Assembly: GCA_020152595.1 (NCBI GenBank)
Contig: JAIGNY010000589.1
Location: 577,501 to 641,500, forward strand
Direction of reading: 5' to 3'
Length of the DNA stretch: 64,000 nt
DNA from: Chiridota heheva
Taxonomy: Eukaryota; Echinodermata; Holothuroidea; Apodida; Chiridotidae
The notes under the pieces are model-generated. The model ran no database searches. It saw only the letters and a list, made by a program, of their open reading frames with translations, and was not told where the DNA came from. Position numbers and translations under genes: made by a program. Below, piece after piece: positions 32,120 to 45,129 of the stretch (position 1 is its first letter; every line of letters begins with the position of its first letter).

Positions 32120-35100
32120 GAAAGCATTGGTTTCATAAAATTTGGACATCAATTCGGTTGGAAGAGGGATCACATGTACAAAAAATAAAGACATATTGAG
32201 CATTTGAGGAGGACAAGTGCTTCTTCTTCAGGGAGTTAACAAAGGAATTTGTATAAATATGGACCAGCAACATCTTGTACTAAAATTTTTTTTTGAAATA
32301 AGGCCACAAAGTTTATCCCTTTTTTCAATGCTATATGGATATGCACAAAGGCAAACTAGTTTCTGGTCATCAATGGGCACAAGGAAACGTAGGGATATAA
32401 TAACAAGCCATTGTTAATATGACATTAAATAACTTCTTTGAAAGTTTGTTAGATGTACTTTCTAGGGCCCAAGAGAATGATTGGAGAATATCTGTCATGC
32501 AGGCAGGGAAAGTACACTATTGGGGTTAATTTGTCTCATTTGCATAAATGTTTGGATGAGTATTATGAGCTTATACCACTCCTATGCAGTTGGAGCTTTG
32601 TATAAAATGTACACCAAAGTGTGTGCAGTGACAAAGCTTATCAAACTTTATAATTGAAGTGTATTTCATTGATGTTGAAATAATTTGGAACATGTTAACA
32701 GAAGTTAAAATACAGCAAATTATATTTCCAGATGACAAGCCCAACAATTGGCAGACTACATATGGTTTAGGAGATCCTTTGCCACTTTTGGGATACCAGC
32801 AGGCTGTCAGAACAAGAACTGACAATGCTTACATGCAATTATATTATATTCCTCCAAGTTTGCAGAAGAGGCAAACATATTTGTCCATTTAAAAAAATAA
32901 ATATATATATCCTAATGATATTGTACTTTTGAATAGTATATAGGCCTAAGCACATAGGCAGATGGACAGAAAACCCTATATACAGGGGTATTGGAAGGAG
33001 CACTGGGGTAGAAAATGAAATGAGGGCAATTGTTTGACAATGGCTTCCTGTTTCTATACACATGGTTTGAGACCATATAAACGAGTCATTTGGGAGAGCA
33101 AGTGGAACTTACCCTCCCCCACCTTTTTCCAAGTGTATACTTATTTTTAAAGGTAGATATTTTGTATCTTAGCATGATTTTGTATGTCCCCCGCCTCCCT
33201 CCTCTTACCCACTTTTGACTCTTCCCCTCTTTGGAGGGAAAATCCCGCTATGGGTTTTAGAATGGGTAGTCAGGAACAATGTTGGCAATTGCCCAATGGG
33301 CGAATAGGTAAAAGGCTTAGGCCTACATTTAAAAATTATTGGAGGCCATGCCCTTCCCACCACGGCCCCACAACTCATGGAAAATATCTTTTTTTTTATT
33401 CTTTTAAATAAATACTAAATGTATGTTACATCTTCTGAGTACTATGTGTATTTCTATTCGTTTTCAAAGTTCAAGAATGGTCCACTCTCAACTTTCAAAT
33501 GGGCACCTCCTTTCCACATTCGCCCCTTACTCTATGGCAAGGGGAAGTGGCCCCATTTCCCCAGTGGTCCTGGTATCATTGCCTATATAACAAAGGCTTA
33601 ATCATAAGGCCCGGGGTCTTGGGGGTCAGTCAAAAGGTGTGAAAAATCAATTGCGTGCTCTAAAAAAGTACAAATAACTACGAGAGAAACAAAATTCAAA
33701 GTTACAATTTGGGACATTTTGGTCTGCAAAGTCATGCTTAATTTCCTGACAGTCAAGTTTGCGGAAATATAACGACGTATACACCCAAGGATAATGTCAT
33801 TAAGAAGTCATAATTCATATTTACAAAAGGGCCCAGTCAATTATAAGTATAGGGCCCATCAGAAAGAGATAAATTGGTTGTTCCTTTCCGTCCCTTGCTA
33901 TCATAATGGGGCATGTTCAATCATATGTTGAGCCCACCAAAAACGATATATATAGAATGGGCCTTCCTTTCTGTATGGGTAACTTATATGAGTCTATCAT
34001 ACAGTACCGTTCATGTAGAACTACCGCATACTCTCGTATACTACAAAATATATTTAAGTCTACTTTTGTTTACGTTTGTATGCTACAGTATGCGTTTGTG
34101 TACGATTTCGTATACGTCTTTAATCATGAGATTATATGTGAGAATATACGCAACCTCGTGTGCATAAATGGGGATTACTATAGTCATGGTGTAGCTGCTA
34201 TACATGATAGCAAGTAGTGCCTAGTGAGTTGTACCTATTGAGGAAAATGTCTCAGGAACTCCTACCTAATATGATTAGTGGCATTCCCATTTTAGATTGC
34301 TTTATGCCCTCTCTGGGTAGGGACTACCCTACCCAGTTTAAAATATCTTTTACTTTGTACAGGTAGCTTGTAAATTTTGTTTTTGATAAACATTGCTTTC
34401 TATTTTACATTTGTAAAATGTCCACAATTTTTAAGAATGTTGGCCATTTCTGTTTTTCTGGTACTCAATTTCTTAAGCAAAATATACCCTGTTTTGCTTT
34501 TTTTTTTTAAGGGGTTTTCTATGACAGGGCAGGGACAGTACCCCTGCTTACCTAGTCCACCCCAATATCGCTCCTAATGTGGTACTGTAGTTTCATGGAA
34601 GTACATTAGTTGGTTCCTCCTGTGGGCCAGAGAGACTTTTAGGAGATTATAATCAATTCTATTTATTTTGGCCAAGATTGGATGTTTTGTTAAAGTGTGT
34701 AGACACTTATTTTGGTTAATTTCACACCGAGTCAAGAACTTTAATAAGCACAAATTCTCCTAACAATCAAAAGGGCAACCTTACCTTTAATAGCCAATGT
34801 TGTTACACTGTAGGGTGGAGCCCTACACTTGTTTTCATCTAAAGGTTTTTAGAGTTAATGGAACTTAGTCCAGACTCTAAGAGTGAAATATATTTCTGAC
34901 ACCTTCTGTAGCTACCACAGTAGGTAGTGAATAGATACAAGTTTTAAACAATATTTGAACCAATAAGAATCATTTTAGATACAGTACCTTGGCAAGGGGC
35001 ATGGCCTTTTTTATTTTTTATAGTGTTTTACTTGAAATAGGATTACCACTGTACTGGTACTTTTAACCAAATAATTCTATGAGCTTCTTTGTTAGATATA

Positions 35101-35600
35101 CATGTAGGTCAGATTACTGAGCCTGAGAACATTGTAATGTAAGGAAATCACTGTTTTGTTTATAAATACAGCAACATCTCCTTATATTCAGAACCAGATT
35201 GCCATACCCCTCCTTCTGACCCTTGCTTGTTTGGCCAGGGAGAAGAATTGTTCATCAATCCTGTAAGTTTATAAAAGGGCTTTTCTTGGTGTACTACATT
35301 ACGTTTCCTTTTATTCATTATCTTATGAGCTGAAGTTGAACCTTGTTGCATATTGGACAGTTGTAGAATCTGTGGTAAGATACCCTAAGATACATTGGTC
35401 AACTCGATAAGGAGTTTTAAATCAAGGTGCTTGCTTTGATAGGTTTACATGTGTACACAGAAGGCAGACTGGGTTTGGGCATGCTCCCTGTTAGTACACC
35501 CTCCCTTTAGTAAGTTTTGGAACATGATTTTGGGACTTGGCAGGTTGAGACTGGTACCCACATGTCAATACCAGCCAGTATGGTACTGATAAGATATTCT
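32120..35600. other. No gene recognised
   Basis: AT-rich intergenic or intronic sequence with several poly-T/poly-A tracts (32280-32300, 33385-33395, 34495-34510). The ORFs are short and show no family features. Confidence 0.5.
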
Positions 35601-35604
35601 ATTT

Positions 35605-36110
35605 ACCTCCACCAATGAAGTTGGACGGAGGTTATGTTTTCGCCTATGTTTGTTTGTTTGTCTGTCTGTCATCAAGATATCTCAAGAACTGCTATTTGGA
35701 TTTGGATTAAATTTGGTGTGTGGTTGTGTTACTGCTTAAGAAAAACAGAGGAAGGGTGCAAATGGAGGGGGGGGGGGGGACATGTTTTTGCCCTATTGTC
35801 TATCAAGATATCTCAAGAACTGATGATTAGATTTGGATTCAATTTGGTGTGTGGTTTAGTTACTGCTTAAGAAAGAAGTGATTAAAATTTGAGACATTGG
35901 AAAAGTGGAAGGGTGAAAATGGAGGGGTGAGGACATTTTAAGTTGAGTTTGTCTGCCAGCAAGATATATCAAGAACTGATGATTGGGTTTTGATTAAATT
36001 TGGTGTGTGTTTAATATCAATGTTTCAGGAACAAGTGATTAAAATTTGGGACTAATTGGAACAAGGGATGGGCAGAAATTAAGAGGTGGGGATGTTTTAG
36101 GATGAGATCT
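35605..36110. repeat. Imperfect tandem repeat of about 140 bp, 3 copies
   Basis: Each unit starts near a TCAAGATATCTCAAGAACTG word (35672, 35804, about 35958). It then carries TTTGGATTAAATTTGGTGTG and a G-rich GGGTGAAAATGGAGGGG-like end. A G12 run lies near 35767. The leading CGGAGGTTATGTTTTCGCC word is familiar from dispersed repeats in other invertebrates. Confidence 0.7.
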
Positions 36111-36552
36111 GTCAAGACTTGAGTTGTCAAGACTTAAGTTGACACTTTCCAATGGAATGTGCTGAACAATGACTTTGTTCTCTGAATGAAAGAGCAAACA
36201 ATCAATTTTCTGGACTCAAAGAGACTTACATAAAGTGTTCTCTGGAATCGAAGAAAATGAAACAATTGGTTTCTGCAATGAATGGAAAATGATAGAATGT
36301 GAATCCTGCCTGAATAGAGTTCAAAGAATGATGCTTCACTTGAATAAAAGTGAAAACATTGGTATGGCCTTGTAAGAAATCCAGGCAGAAGATAATCTTC
36401 AAGTGTTTAGATTGCAAATGATCATAACAGATTAAAACTTGGGGATGAATCTTGGTGGGTTTAGGATTTGTAAGGTAAATTATATTGGGTATGGGGATCA
36501 AATGAACTTGTTTTTTTTTATAGGTATGTTGAAATTGCAACATTGCAACATT

Positions 36553-37475
36553 GTAAACCTTTACTAAATACTTCTTTGCGAGTAATCGTTTTCCAAAGTT
36601 AGTCTTGCTGTTGAAAATCAATATAATTATTCATGATTCAAATTACACACACATTCGGCTGACAAAGTTCCAATCAATGACTTTTTACAAACTGTAAACC
36701 CGATTAAGCATAATCCTTTTTAAAAGTGAGAATCACAAATGCGCAGTAATCACCTATGAATGGGGATATTTTGCACTTTGATTTCGCCGAAATCTGACTG
36801 GCTAACTTGTAAAATGCACTGTAAATGTGCAGTAGTAAACAGTAAAACTAACAATAGGCCATAATAAGGCTTTAAATCCCACTCAATCAAGGCCCATTTT
36901 TTAAGCTGTTAAATGGATCAACAAACACAGTCAAAATACTTAAATCATGACAATCAGTACATTTACATGTACATACAAATATTACCTGATGAGTCAAAAT
37001 AAATTTTGCAAGAAAAAACAAAATATTGCAAAATAAACAAACATAAAAAGGTTTTAACAGAGCTGAATTCTAGGTGCTTCGCAAAGATGGCGGTTATTTT
37101 TTTGAGAGGATTGATATTACATAACTTTCGGGGTAGTGCCGTAATTTTGAAATGTTTTATGGCGAGGTATCAATGTATGCATGATTTTCACAGAAAACTT
37201 TGAAAGCCCTAGCGAGTACGGCAAAAACGTTACGCGATGTTGAATTTAAATGACATTGAAAGGAAGTTATCTGTTTTTTCTAAACTGAATTTCCATGCAC
37301 ATTTTCCATAAAAATGATAATTCATATTGTAGAAGTAAACTTTTTACGAGTTGGAAAGCAAAATTCCAGCGTCTATTTGTGCAATGGAGTCAATACTTTT
37401 GCCATACTGGTTGCGCGATTTTTTTTAATTAGCCTCATAAATATGGTGTATTTCCGAAAAAACGGTACTAAACCC
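36553..37475 (-). mobile_element. Second, end-degraded copy of the hAT-type element
   Basis: Reverse-complement similarity to 51600-52560, including TTTACTAAATACTTC, CATTCGGCTGACAAA, CCATACTGGTTGCGCGATTT and ACGGTACTAAA. The terminal inverted repeats are not preserved. No coding region is seen. Confidence 0.75.
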
Positions 37476-37509
37476 ATGCAAATTTGGCCTGTGGGCCACC
37501 TATTAAGAA

Positions 37510-37975
37510 TCGCTGCCCTATAGTAAAGGGCTACGACCTCCGCTACCTGTCTCTTTCCAGACCCCATAGTAAAGGACTATGATCACCTGTAATCTGTGCC
37601 CCTTTCCAGACCCCACAGTAAAAGGCTATGACCCCCTGTAACCTGTGCCCCTTTCCAGACCCCACAGTAAACGGCTACAAACCTCCACTACCGGTGCCCT
37701 CTCCAGACCACATAGTAAAGGGTTACGAACCCTTACTACATGTGCCCTTTCCAGACCCCATAGTGAAGGGTTGCAAACCTCAGCTACCTGTGCCACTTTC
37801 CAGACCCCATAGTGAAGGGTTGCAAACCTCAGCTACCTATGCCACTTTCCAGACCCCATAGTGAAGGGTTGCAAACCTCAGCTACCTGTGCCACTTTCCA
37901 GACCCCATAGTGAAGGGTTGCAAACCTCAGCTACCTGTGCCACTTTCCAGACCCCATAGTGAAGGGTTGCAAAGG
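37510..37975. repeat. 49-bp minisatellite, about 9-10 copies
   Basis: Unit: GACCCCATAGTGAAGGGTTG CAAACCTCAGCTACC TGTGCCACTTTCCA. Left copies are diverged and the last five are nearly identical, suggesting recent expansion on the right. Confidence 0.95.
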
Positions 37976-37979
37976 GCTA

Positions 37980-38581
37980 CAACCAATCTGTAGGATGCAT
38001 AACTTACTCACTTTGATCGTCCACCAGACTACAAGTATTTACATGTATACCCTTCTGTAGAGTTAATATCTTTATTTGAATACCGTCTGCATTTTACTCC
38101 AGAAAACCTCGCCCTACAAAGCCCCCTTTCCCCTTCAAAAAAATTAAAATAAGATAAAATGATGATGGTGGTAGGGGTGGGGGTGGTGGTGGGGGTGGGG
38201 GTAGTGGTGTAATTCTTCTTTGACTTGTATGTATTTGTTTATATTCAGGTAAAAATAGATAGTTTAAGTTCTTTCAGGAAATATTTGCATTCTATCATTT
38301 TCTTTCTTGTCTAGACACCCATTGTTTTGATTATCTATGATGGCAGACCTTCAATTTGTTTAATTCTTAAAAGGCCAGAAAATTTGTTGCTTTGATTTCC
38401 TTTCAGGTCACAAAGTCATAAGTTAAAAAATGTAATATAGAAAGTTAAGTGCCACACCTCTGTGGCAGATATTGACCAAGGCTGTCAGGGTGCTGGTAAA
38501 CCCACCAACCAGTCAACCAGTGCAAATATCCCCTCAAAGATCCCTTCACCTTTCATTTATGTTCTTCCCCTCCCATGTGTT
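37980..38581. other. No gene recognised
   Basis: Contains a G/T-rich stretch (38161-38210, GGTGGGGGTGGTGG-like) and otherwise unremarkable AT-rich sequence. Confidence 0.5.
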
Positions 38582-38838
38582 CCCTTACAGAAATTGTATC
38601 TTGCAGCACGCTTGCGACAAGCTAACAACATATTTAGCTCGTGGCAAGTTTACAAAAACTTTCTGCAAGCTTGCACAGACTAACAAATATTTCATGGTAG
38701 CTTGCTCAAGCTAATGTTAGTTCGCGCAAGCTAGCAATCTTGTATTTGTTCCAAATGCTTGCTTGCTGTGAGCTTGCAGTGAGCTTGCAGCATGCAAGCA
38801 TGCTGCAAGCTACAGTAATTCAAGTATTTCTGTAAGGG
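38582..38838. mobile_element. 257-bp MITE-like element
   Basis: The ends are CCCTTACAGAAAT and its exact reverse complement ATTTCTGTAAGGG. The interior is packed with GCAAGCT/AGCTTGC words, including GCAGCATGCAAGCATGCTGC, so it folds readily. A short T-rich direct repeat (2-3 bp) may be the target duplication; the superfamily is unclear. Confidence 0.7.
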
Positions 38839-38839
38839 T

Positions 38840-39735
38840 TTTTCTAACGAAGTCACAAACACAAAATATCCATTTGAAGCTCTAGTATATCTTTTCTTAT
38901 TTACATATCAGTTGACTTAATGGAAGTACCCCACCACTTTGACAGTGGATAAAATAGATGGCAGCCTATTACTGTGCAATGTAATCAGGAGTGATTTGCT
39001 GCTTCTGGTTTGTTTATGGTGGGTGTCTTTTAACTCTGATCCTTTTGTGTTCAAATATTGTTTTTGCTTTTTACACAATTTGCTGATTTAAGAATAGTGG
39101 GTTGAGTAGTATAGGCACATGACTAAGGAGGGACACCCCTCTCCCTCTGCTGAATGTGATTCTTTTGGGGAACGTTTTTAAGATTATTGTAACAGTATGC
39201 TTCTGAGTTTTCCGCTTTGTATGTAGTCCACTCAGGTGGAAATTTTTGTTATAGATATCGCACCCCCCGCCCCCCCTCCCTTTCTAATGGCTGGCTCCAT
39301 GTCTGTTAAAGTAGGAAGACAAAGAAATAGGAAATATTCTGAATACCTGTTATAATTAGGTAAGCACGGTTTTGCCCAGACGTGAAACCGGTCTGTTTCC
39401 AAAACAAAAACCGGTTTTAACCAAACTGGTTTTCACCCATAACAGCTTTGACAGTAGGTGCATTACAGTATTATAACTACACTATTATATGATAGCAGCT
39501 AACTATGTTTGTATCATTATTTTCTGTAAATAATGTTGAAAATTATTGAAATTGGTTGACCGTGCAAGCTTAGTTATAATTCTACCTTTTTACACTAAAA
39601 TCTGACCAAGTGAAAAGAATCTACTGTAGTGTGTATTATTTATTGTTGGGTTTGTAGAATACTTGCCTGAACTCAAGGTTTGCACTAGCTTTGGATTTTT
39701 TTTGGGAAAATTTCCTCTTTCAAACCTTTTTTAAA
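38840..39735. other. No gene recognised
   Basis: AT-rich sequence with a short inverted word pair AAACCGGTxxx near 39380-39440 (ACCGGTTTT and AACTGGTTTTC). No ORF is supported. Confidence 0.45.
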
Positions 39736-39737
39736 GG

Positions 39738-40072
39738 GACTTCTGAATTTTGGCAGGAGATTTCAGAATTTTGGCAGGGAATTTCAGTATTTTGGCAGGG
39801 AATTTCAGCATTTTGGCAGGAAAATTCAGCATTTTGGCAGGAAATTTCAGCATTTTGGCAGGAAATTTCAGCATTTTGGCATTGAATTTCAGCATTTGGC
39901 ATTGAATTTCAGCATTTGGCATTGAATTTCAGCATTTTGGCATTGAATTTCAGCATTTGGCATTGAATTTCAGCATTTGGCATTGAATTTCAGCATTTTG
40001 GCATTGAATTTCAGCATTTTGGCAGGTAATTTCAGCATTTTGGCAGGTAATTTCAGCATTTTGGTAGGGACT
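39738..40072. repeat. About 20-bp minisatellite, about 17 copies
   Basis: Unit ATTTCAGCATTTTGGCAGGA, with a middle block using GGCATTGAATTTCAGCATTT. Copies of 19 and 20 bp alternate. Confidence 0.95.
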
Positions 40073-40414
40073 TTTGTCAACATGTAACCTCCTCCTGGCC
40101 TCTGCAATATGTTCATTCATAAAAATTCACCAACTTTACAGTCGCTTTATAAATTTCTTTTCTTCACTAATATATTGATTGTATAGCGTTGGATATCATA
40201 GTAGGCCTCGGTCACGTTTCGTTGGATACATTTAAGTATGTAAGGAATTCGTAAATAACTTCGCAGTTATAAGAATTAATTTATCGATAAAAATAACCTT
40301 TTACTTTTTTGTACTTAAAAGGTAAGACTCTTCTTAAATTATATTTATATCTGTAAATTGTATAAATATTTCATGTCTAATCGCTAAATATTCATATCGT
40401 TGACTCAAGGAATT

Positions 40415-40705
40415 CTAGCTCTAGCACAAGCTCTTGCTGAAGCTCTTACTCTAACTCAAGCTCGAACTCTAGCACAAGTTCTACTGTAGCTCTAATACAA
40501 GCTCTAGCTCAAACTCTAGCTCTTGCTTTATAGTAGCTCAAACTCTAGCTCTTGCTGTACAGTAGCTCAAACTCTAGCTCTTGCTTTACAGTAGCTCAAA
40601 CTCTAGCTCTTGCTTTACAGTAGCTCAAACTCTAGCTCTTGCTTTACAGTAGCTCAAACTCTAGCTCTTGCTTTACAGTAGCTCAAACTCTAGTACCAGC
40701 TCAGA
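40415..40705. repeat. 29-bp minisatellite with degenerate CTCAAGCTC-type leader
   Basis: Five to six nearly identical copies of AGCTCAAACTCTAGCTCTTG CTTTACAGT follow irregular AGCTCTAGCT-type words from 40415. Confidence 0.93.
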
Positions 40706-40799
40706 CATACTTGAAAATTCATCAATATTTATTTTTGGGTTTGGAAATTAATTTTTTGAAGTACTGGTAGTAGTAGTAACTCACTTCTTGGCTGTCAGT

Positions 40800-42790
40800 A
40801 ACTGCAAGTACAGGTAAGAAGAGGGCGTCCCCCAAGGCAGCATCCTCTCCCCCACTCTCTTCAACCTGAGCATTAATGACATCGGGAATGACCTTGGCCC
40901 CAGCATCAAACGTACCCTCTACGTGGATGACTTCACCATCTTCTACTCCTCCCCTAGCTTTCCTATTGTTGAAAATAGGCTCCAAACCAGCCTCAATCAG
41001 CTGCAAGTCTGGAGCAACAATAACGGTTTTAGATTCTCCAAAGACAAGACAGTCTGCATGCACTTTTGTCATTTCAACAACCTCCACCCCAACCCGAACT
41101 TTGTGCTCAATGGGAATCGCATCCCTAAAGTTGAAAACACAAAGTTCCTTGGTCTAACTCTAGACCCCAAGCTCACCTACAAGCCACACATCACCAACCT
41201 GAAACTAAAATGCAATAGCTCCCTCAACATCCTCCGACTGCTCTCCAACACTACTTGGGGAGCGAACCGCTATGCTCTCCTCAAAATTTTCAGGCTCACC
41301 ATTCGTGCCAAGCTTGACTATGGCAATATTGTTTACTGTGTCGCTCACAACTCATACCTTAACCACATTAACACCATCCAAAATGAAGCCCTCAGGCTTT
41401 GTCTAGGAGCCTACAGGACCTCCCCAATCACTAGCCTTCATGTTGAAGCCAACGAACCCCCCTTTCTACTTAGATGTAAAAAGCTTAGCCTCTCCTATGC
41501 TTTTAGAGTCCTCACCAACACCCAGAACCCTGTTTACAACCTCATTAGGTACCCCAATTTCTCCTCCCTCTTTGATAGGACTAAAACCCTATCGCCCCCC
41601 TTCAGCTTACGCATTAAATCAGACCTCTTTCAACTTGGCATCAACCCCGCCACTCTCGGCACCTATTCCTGGCCCACTTTTCCGCCTTGGGCCACCCCTC
41701 TTCCTTCTGTCCACCTAGACCTCTCCACTTATAACAAAACTCAAACTCACCTAATCTCTTCATCAATCTCACAACCAAATCAAAGACCAACTCTCAAATT
41801 ACACCTCCATCTATACTGATGGCTCCAAGGAAGGCAACAAGACAGCTGCTGCTGCCATCATCCAAGACATCACCCTCAGTAGCAGATTTCCTGACCACTC
41901 ATCCATCTTTTCAGCCGAGGCTAAGGCCATTCTCCTCGCCCTCAACTTTATTGAGTACTCTCCTCTTAGTCACTTTGCCATTTTCTCTGACTCAAAGGCT
42001 GTTCTTACTTCATTACTCAATCTTAAATGGGATAACCTCACCTGCCACCTCCTCCTCCGGAAACTCTTTTCTCCCACCCTCTGCAGGAAAAGTGTTCTTT
42101 TCTTCTGGATACCCAGCCATGTTGGCATCCCTGGCAATGACAGGGCTGATACAGCCGCTAAGGTTGCCCTTAACCTCCTCCCTTCCCCTTTTCCCAAAAC
42201 CCTCTCTGACATCAAACTGCTTATCGCTTCTCTTGTTCGTGACCGCTGGCAAACCTTATGGAACTTCCAAATTGATAACAAACTCCATGTTATCCAGCCC
42301 ACAATCCCGATCAAATCCACCATCAACAACCTTCTCGTGATCGACAACGTTCATATTACCCGTCTTAGAATTGGTCACACCCACCTCACTCACTCCCACC
42401 TCCTTATTGGTTCCCCAACCCCTCTGTAACAATTGCCACTGTATCCTTACAATCCAACACGTTCTCCTTGCTTGCCCCTGTACAACCTTCCCAGAGCTTC
42501 TCTCGCTCCCCACAACTCAATTGCTGAGTTTTTCCAAAAATCCTTTAGATAAAATAGTCTCCTTCCTTCAGCATGCATCCCTCTACAACCATATTTAATC
42601 CTCCTCTTCCACCCCTCTCTACTTTGTTTTTAGTTTTACCCATGCACCTCCTCTCTCGATCACAGCTTTCTGGCTTTTGTTCTTGAATTTCTCTCATTCT
42701 TCCCCTGGTCTCTTTCCTTACTACCTCTAAAATGATCTGACCTCTCAGGCACAATTTGACCTTCGTTGTCGTGGTGCCGTTAAGACCTCA
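40800..42790 (+). mobile_element. I/Nimb-type LINE, 5'-truncated (RT plus RNase H)
   Basis: Starts inside RT (a GVPQGSILSPTLFNLSIND-like block near 40830). It continues through RNase H to a 3' UTR ending GTCGTGGTGCCGTTAAGACC and AAACAAACAAAC near 42790. A C-terminal RNase H places it in the I group (I, Nimb or relatives). Frame changes occur near 41800 and 42415. Confidence 0.85.
40823..42598 (+). pseudogene. LINE ORF2 fragment: RT catalytic half, RNase H, zinc knuckle
   Basis: RT: LYVDDFTIFYSSPS near 40918 is the YxDD catalytic box, followed by FSKDKTVCMHF and KFLGLTLDPKLTYKPHI near 41145, then LKIFRLTIRAKLDYGNIVYC. After a frame change, RNase H is seen: IYTDGSKEG near 41809 (first Asp), FSAEAKAILLAL near 41911 (Glu), IFSDSKAVL near 41982 (Asp) and IPSHVGIPGNDRADTAAK near 42110 (His and last Asp). 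A further shift near 42415 leads to CNNCHCILTIQHVLLACP, a CCHC knuckle. The catalytic residues remain visible although the frames are broken. Confidence 0.87.
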
Positions 42791-43185
42791 TCAAACAAAC
42801 AAACATTAATTTACTGGTACTCATGTGCCAGGATACCGCCTAACGCTATACATGTGTGAGTTTGTGCATGTTAATGTGCCTTTCATGCTTCATACTGTAC
42901 TAGACTTGTATAATTTTATGATTGATTGAGTCACAGGTGTATTGGTCATTGCTTGAAGGGGCCACAATGAAGGCAATCTATGGCAGCAAGAAACATCTTC
43001 ATGTAAAATTACCATGACCCTGTATCTCTTTAACAAGGGCACTACATTGCCACCAGTGTCTGAATGTATTGTTTTTAAAATTGGAACTTTTCATTTTTAA
43101 TATCAGTGATGCATAAATTCTCACTGTATGATTCAAACCATCTATTACATTGCATTCTTGTTTGCACTCTACGCTCAGGACTTGG
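42791..43185. other. No gene recognised
   Basis: Spacer between two LINE remnants, with no structure noted. Confidence 0.45.
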
Positions 43186-43270
43186 ATTGAATGGCGAACC
43201 TGCACTAGAGCTGGCTTTTGTGCCTTTTCTGCTGTGGCTCCCAACTGTTTGGAATTCTTTCCTTTAAAAG
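43186..43270 (+). pseudogene. C-terminal remnant of a LINE ORF2
   Basis: Reads TRAGFCAFSAVAPNCLEFFP and LKDFKSYN, matching the F-S-V-x-A-P-x-x-W-N-x-L-P then FK pattern at the C-terminus of CR1/L2-type proteins. Only about 28 codons remain. Confidence 0.5.
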
Positions 43271-43419
43271 ACTTTAAATCTTACAATCTGACATTCCTTT
43301 TTGGTTCTGATGCGACAGCATCAGGAACCTATGCAGTGATGATGGCATATGTGTGGTATGTATGTGTGGTATGTATGTATGTGTGTGTGGGCGTGTGTGT
43401 GTGTGACGCCCAGCTTGTA

Positions 43420-44230
43420 AACACAATATCTCAAGAACGATAGGGATTGATGTCATATGGGGTACACAGATCGCCCATGGTCCGTAGATGTGCCCTAATG
43501 TTTTTGGTAGCGATGTCATGCATATTATTGAGTAGGCGAGGTTTAATGATAAAATCTTTAAATGTTGATATTTAAAGAACCACATGTCAGTTTTGTTTCA
43601 TATTTGATGTGATTATGATGTTAGCTAGTGTGTACATGTTCATGGTACCAAACTGTTGATTTTCAATAATATGCATAGTGGGCGAAGCTTAACATGATTT
43701 GTTGAAAAGAGCTGTTAACACAGTATCTCAAGAACGATGCATTGGATTCGGTTTATATGTGGTACACAGATAGCCCATTGTCCGTAGACGTGCCCTAATT
43801 TTGGTGGCGAGGTCATGCATATTAATGAGTAGGCAAGGCTTAAAGTAAAAATCTTGAAATACTTATTTTAACAATTGCATTATTTGTTTATGTCATATTT
43901 GGTATAATTATGTTCTTAGCTAGTTGTACATGTTCATGGTACGAAAATAATAAATTTCATTGATATGCATAGTGGGAGGGGCTAAACATGATTTTGTTGA
44001 AAATAAGTTGTAAACACAAGTACCTCAAGAAGGATACATGGGATTAGTTAATATGTGGTATACAGATAGCCCATGGTCCACAGATGTACCCTATTCTTTT
44101 TGGTAGTGATGTCATGCATATTAATGAGTAGGCGGGACTTAATGATACAATCTTAAAATGCTGATATTTTTACAATCGCATTGTTTTATTTCATATTTGG
44201 TATACATGTAACTGTGATTTAGCTAGTGTG
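43420..44230. repeat. About 296-bp tandem repeat, 2.7 copies
   Basis: Units begin near 43422, 43718 and 44013 with (T)AACACA-TATCTCAAGAACGA. Each contains TGGTACACAGATAGCCCATG, GTCATGCATATTAATGAGTAG and GCATAGTGGG words at constant spacing. A GT-rich microsatellite (43350-43405) adjoins on the left. Confidence 0.85.
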
Positions 44231-44744
44231 TTGATATGTAATGACACGACAGTTAATACAAAACTTGCAAATCAATTAGCAAATGAAAATAAGCATCAGA
44301 ACCACAAAACCTTTCAGTTCTGGTGCCTTTTTATTTTCTTGAATTGCACTTCCTTAAGTGCTTTGCAGCCTTCTGGAGAAAAAAAAATGAATGTACATCC
44401 ATATTCAAAGACTTTAATGAAGATCCAATTTACTTTATATTCATTGTAGTGTATTGTGTGTGTACTTGTAGCATTCACCTTGTGATATTTTGCCAAGTAC
44501 ATTGTATTGTGACATACCAGTAATTCTGCTGAAGATTATATCTTCAGTGAATAGCATTCTGTATCAGTTGTTCTCTCAGAATACCAGCAATTTCAAATTC
44601 AGGCCGGGTCGATTACAGATTTTTTAAGCCCCAAACCATGTATTAACTGACACAAGGAATATATGGTCCTGGATTGGTGTACACATTTTCACTTTTGAAA
44701 AGAATGATAATGTATTCAAAATTTCCATATTTTTGCCCTGAATT

Positions 44745-45125
44745 GATTGCCCTGTATCAACAATAAATTCCCTGTATCCACACTGACTGCCCTGTATTGC
44801 CTGTACCTGTACTAAATGCCCTATACCCATATTAAATGCCTTGTACCCACACTAAATGCGCTGTAGCCATACTGAATGCCCTGTACCCACACTAAATGCC
44901 CTGTACCCACACTGAATGCCCTGTAGCCACACTGAATGCCCTGTACCCACACTGAATGCCCTGGGCCTGCACTAATTCCCCTAAACCTCGACTTAATGCC
45001 CTGTAGCCACACTAAATGCCCTGTACCCACACTAAATGCCCTGTACCCACATTGAATGTCCTGTGCCTGTACTAAATGCCCTGTACCCACATTAAATGCC
45101 CTGTACCCCCACTAAATGTCCTGTA
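44745..45125. repeat. 20-bp minisatellite, about 18 copies
   Basis: Unit ACTAAATGCCCTGTACCCAC with ACTGAATGCC and TGTAGCCAC variants. Confidence 0.95.
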
Positions 45126-45129
45126 ACCA

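Noticed and set aside
36226-36621. 131-codon minus-strand ORF
   Set aside because: AT-rich composition with no domain or splice signals, and the region overlaps the degraded hAT copy.
44821-45090. Repeat ORF with a GTGHLVW-type unit
   Set aside because: It is a translation of the 20-bp minisatellite.
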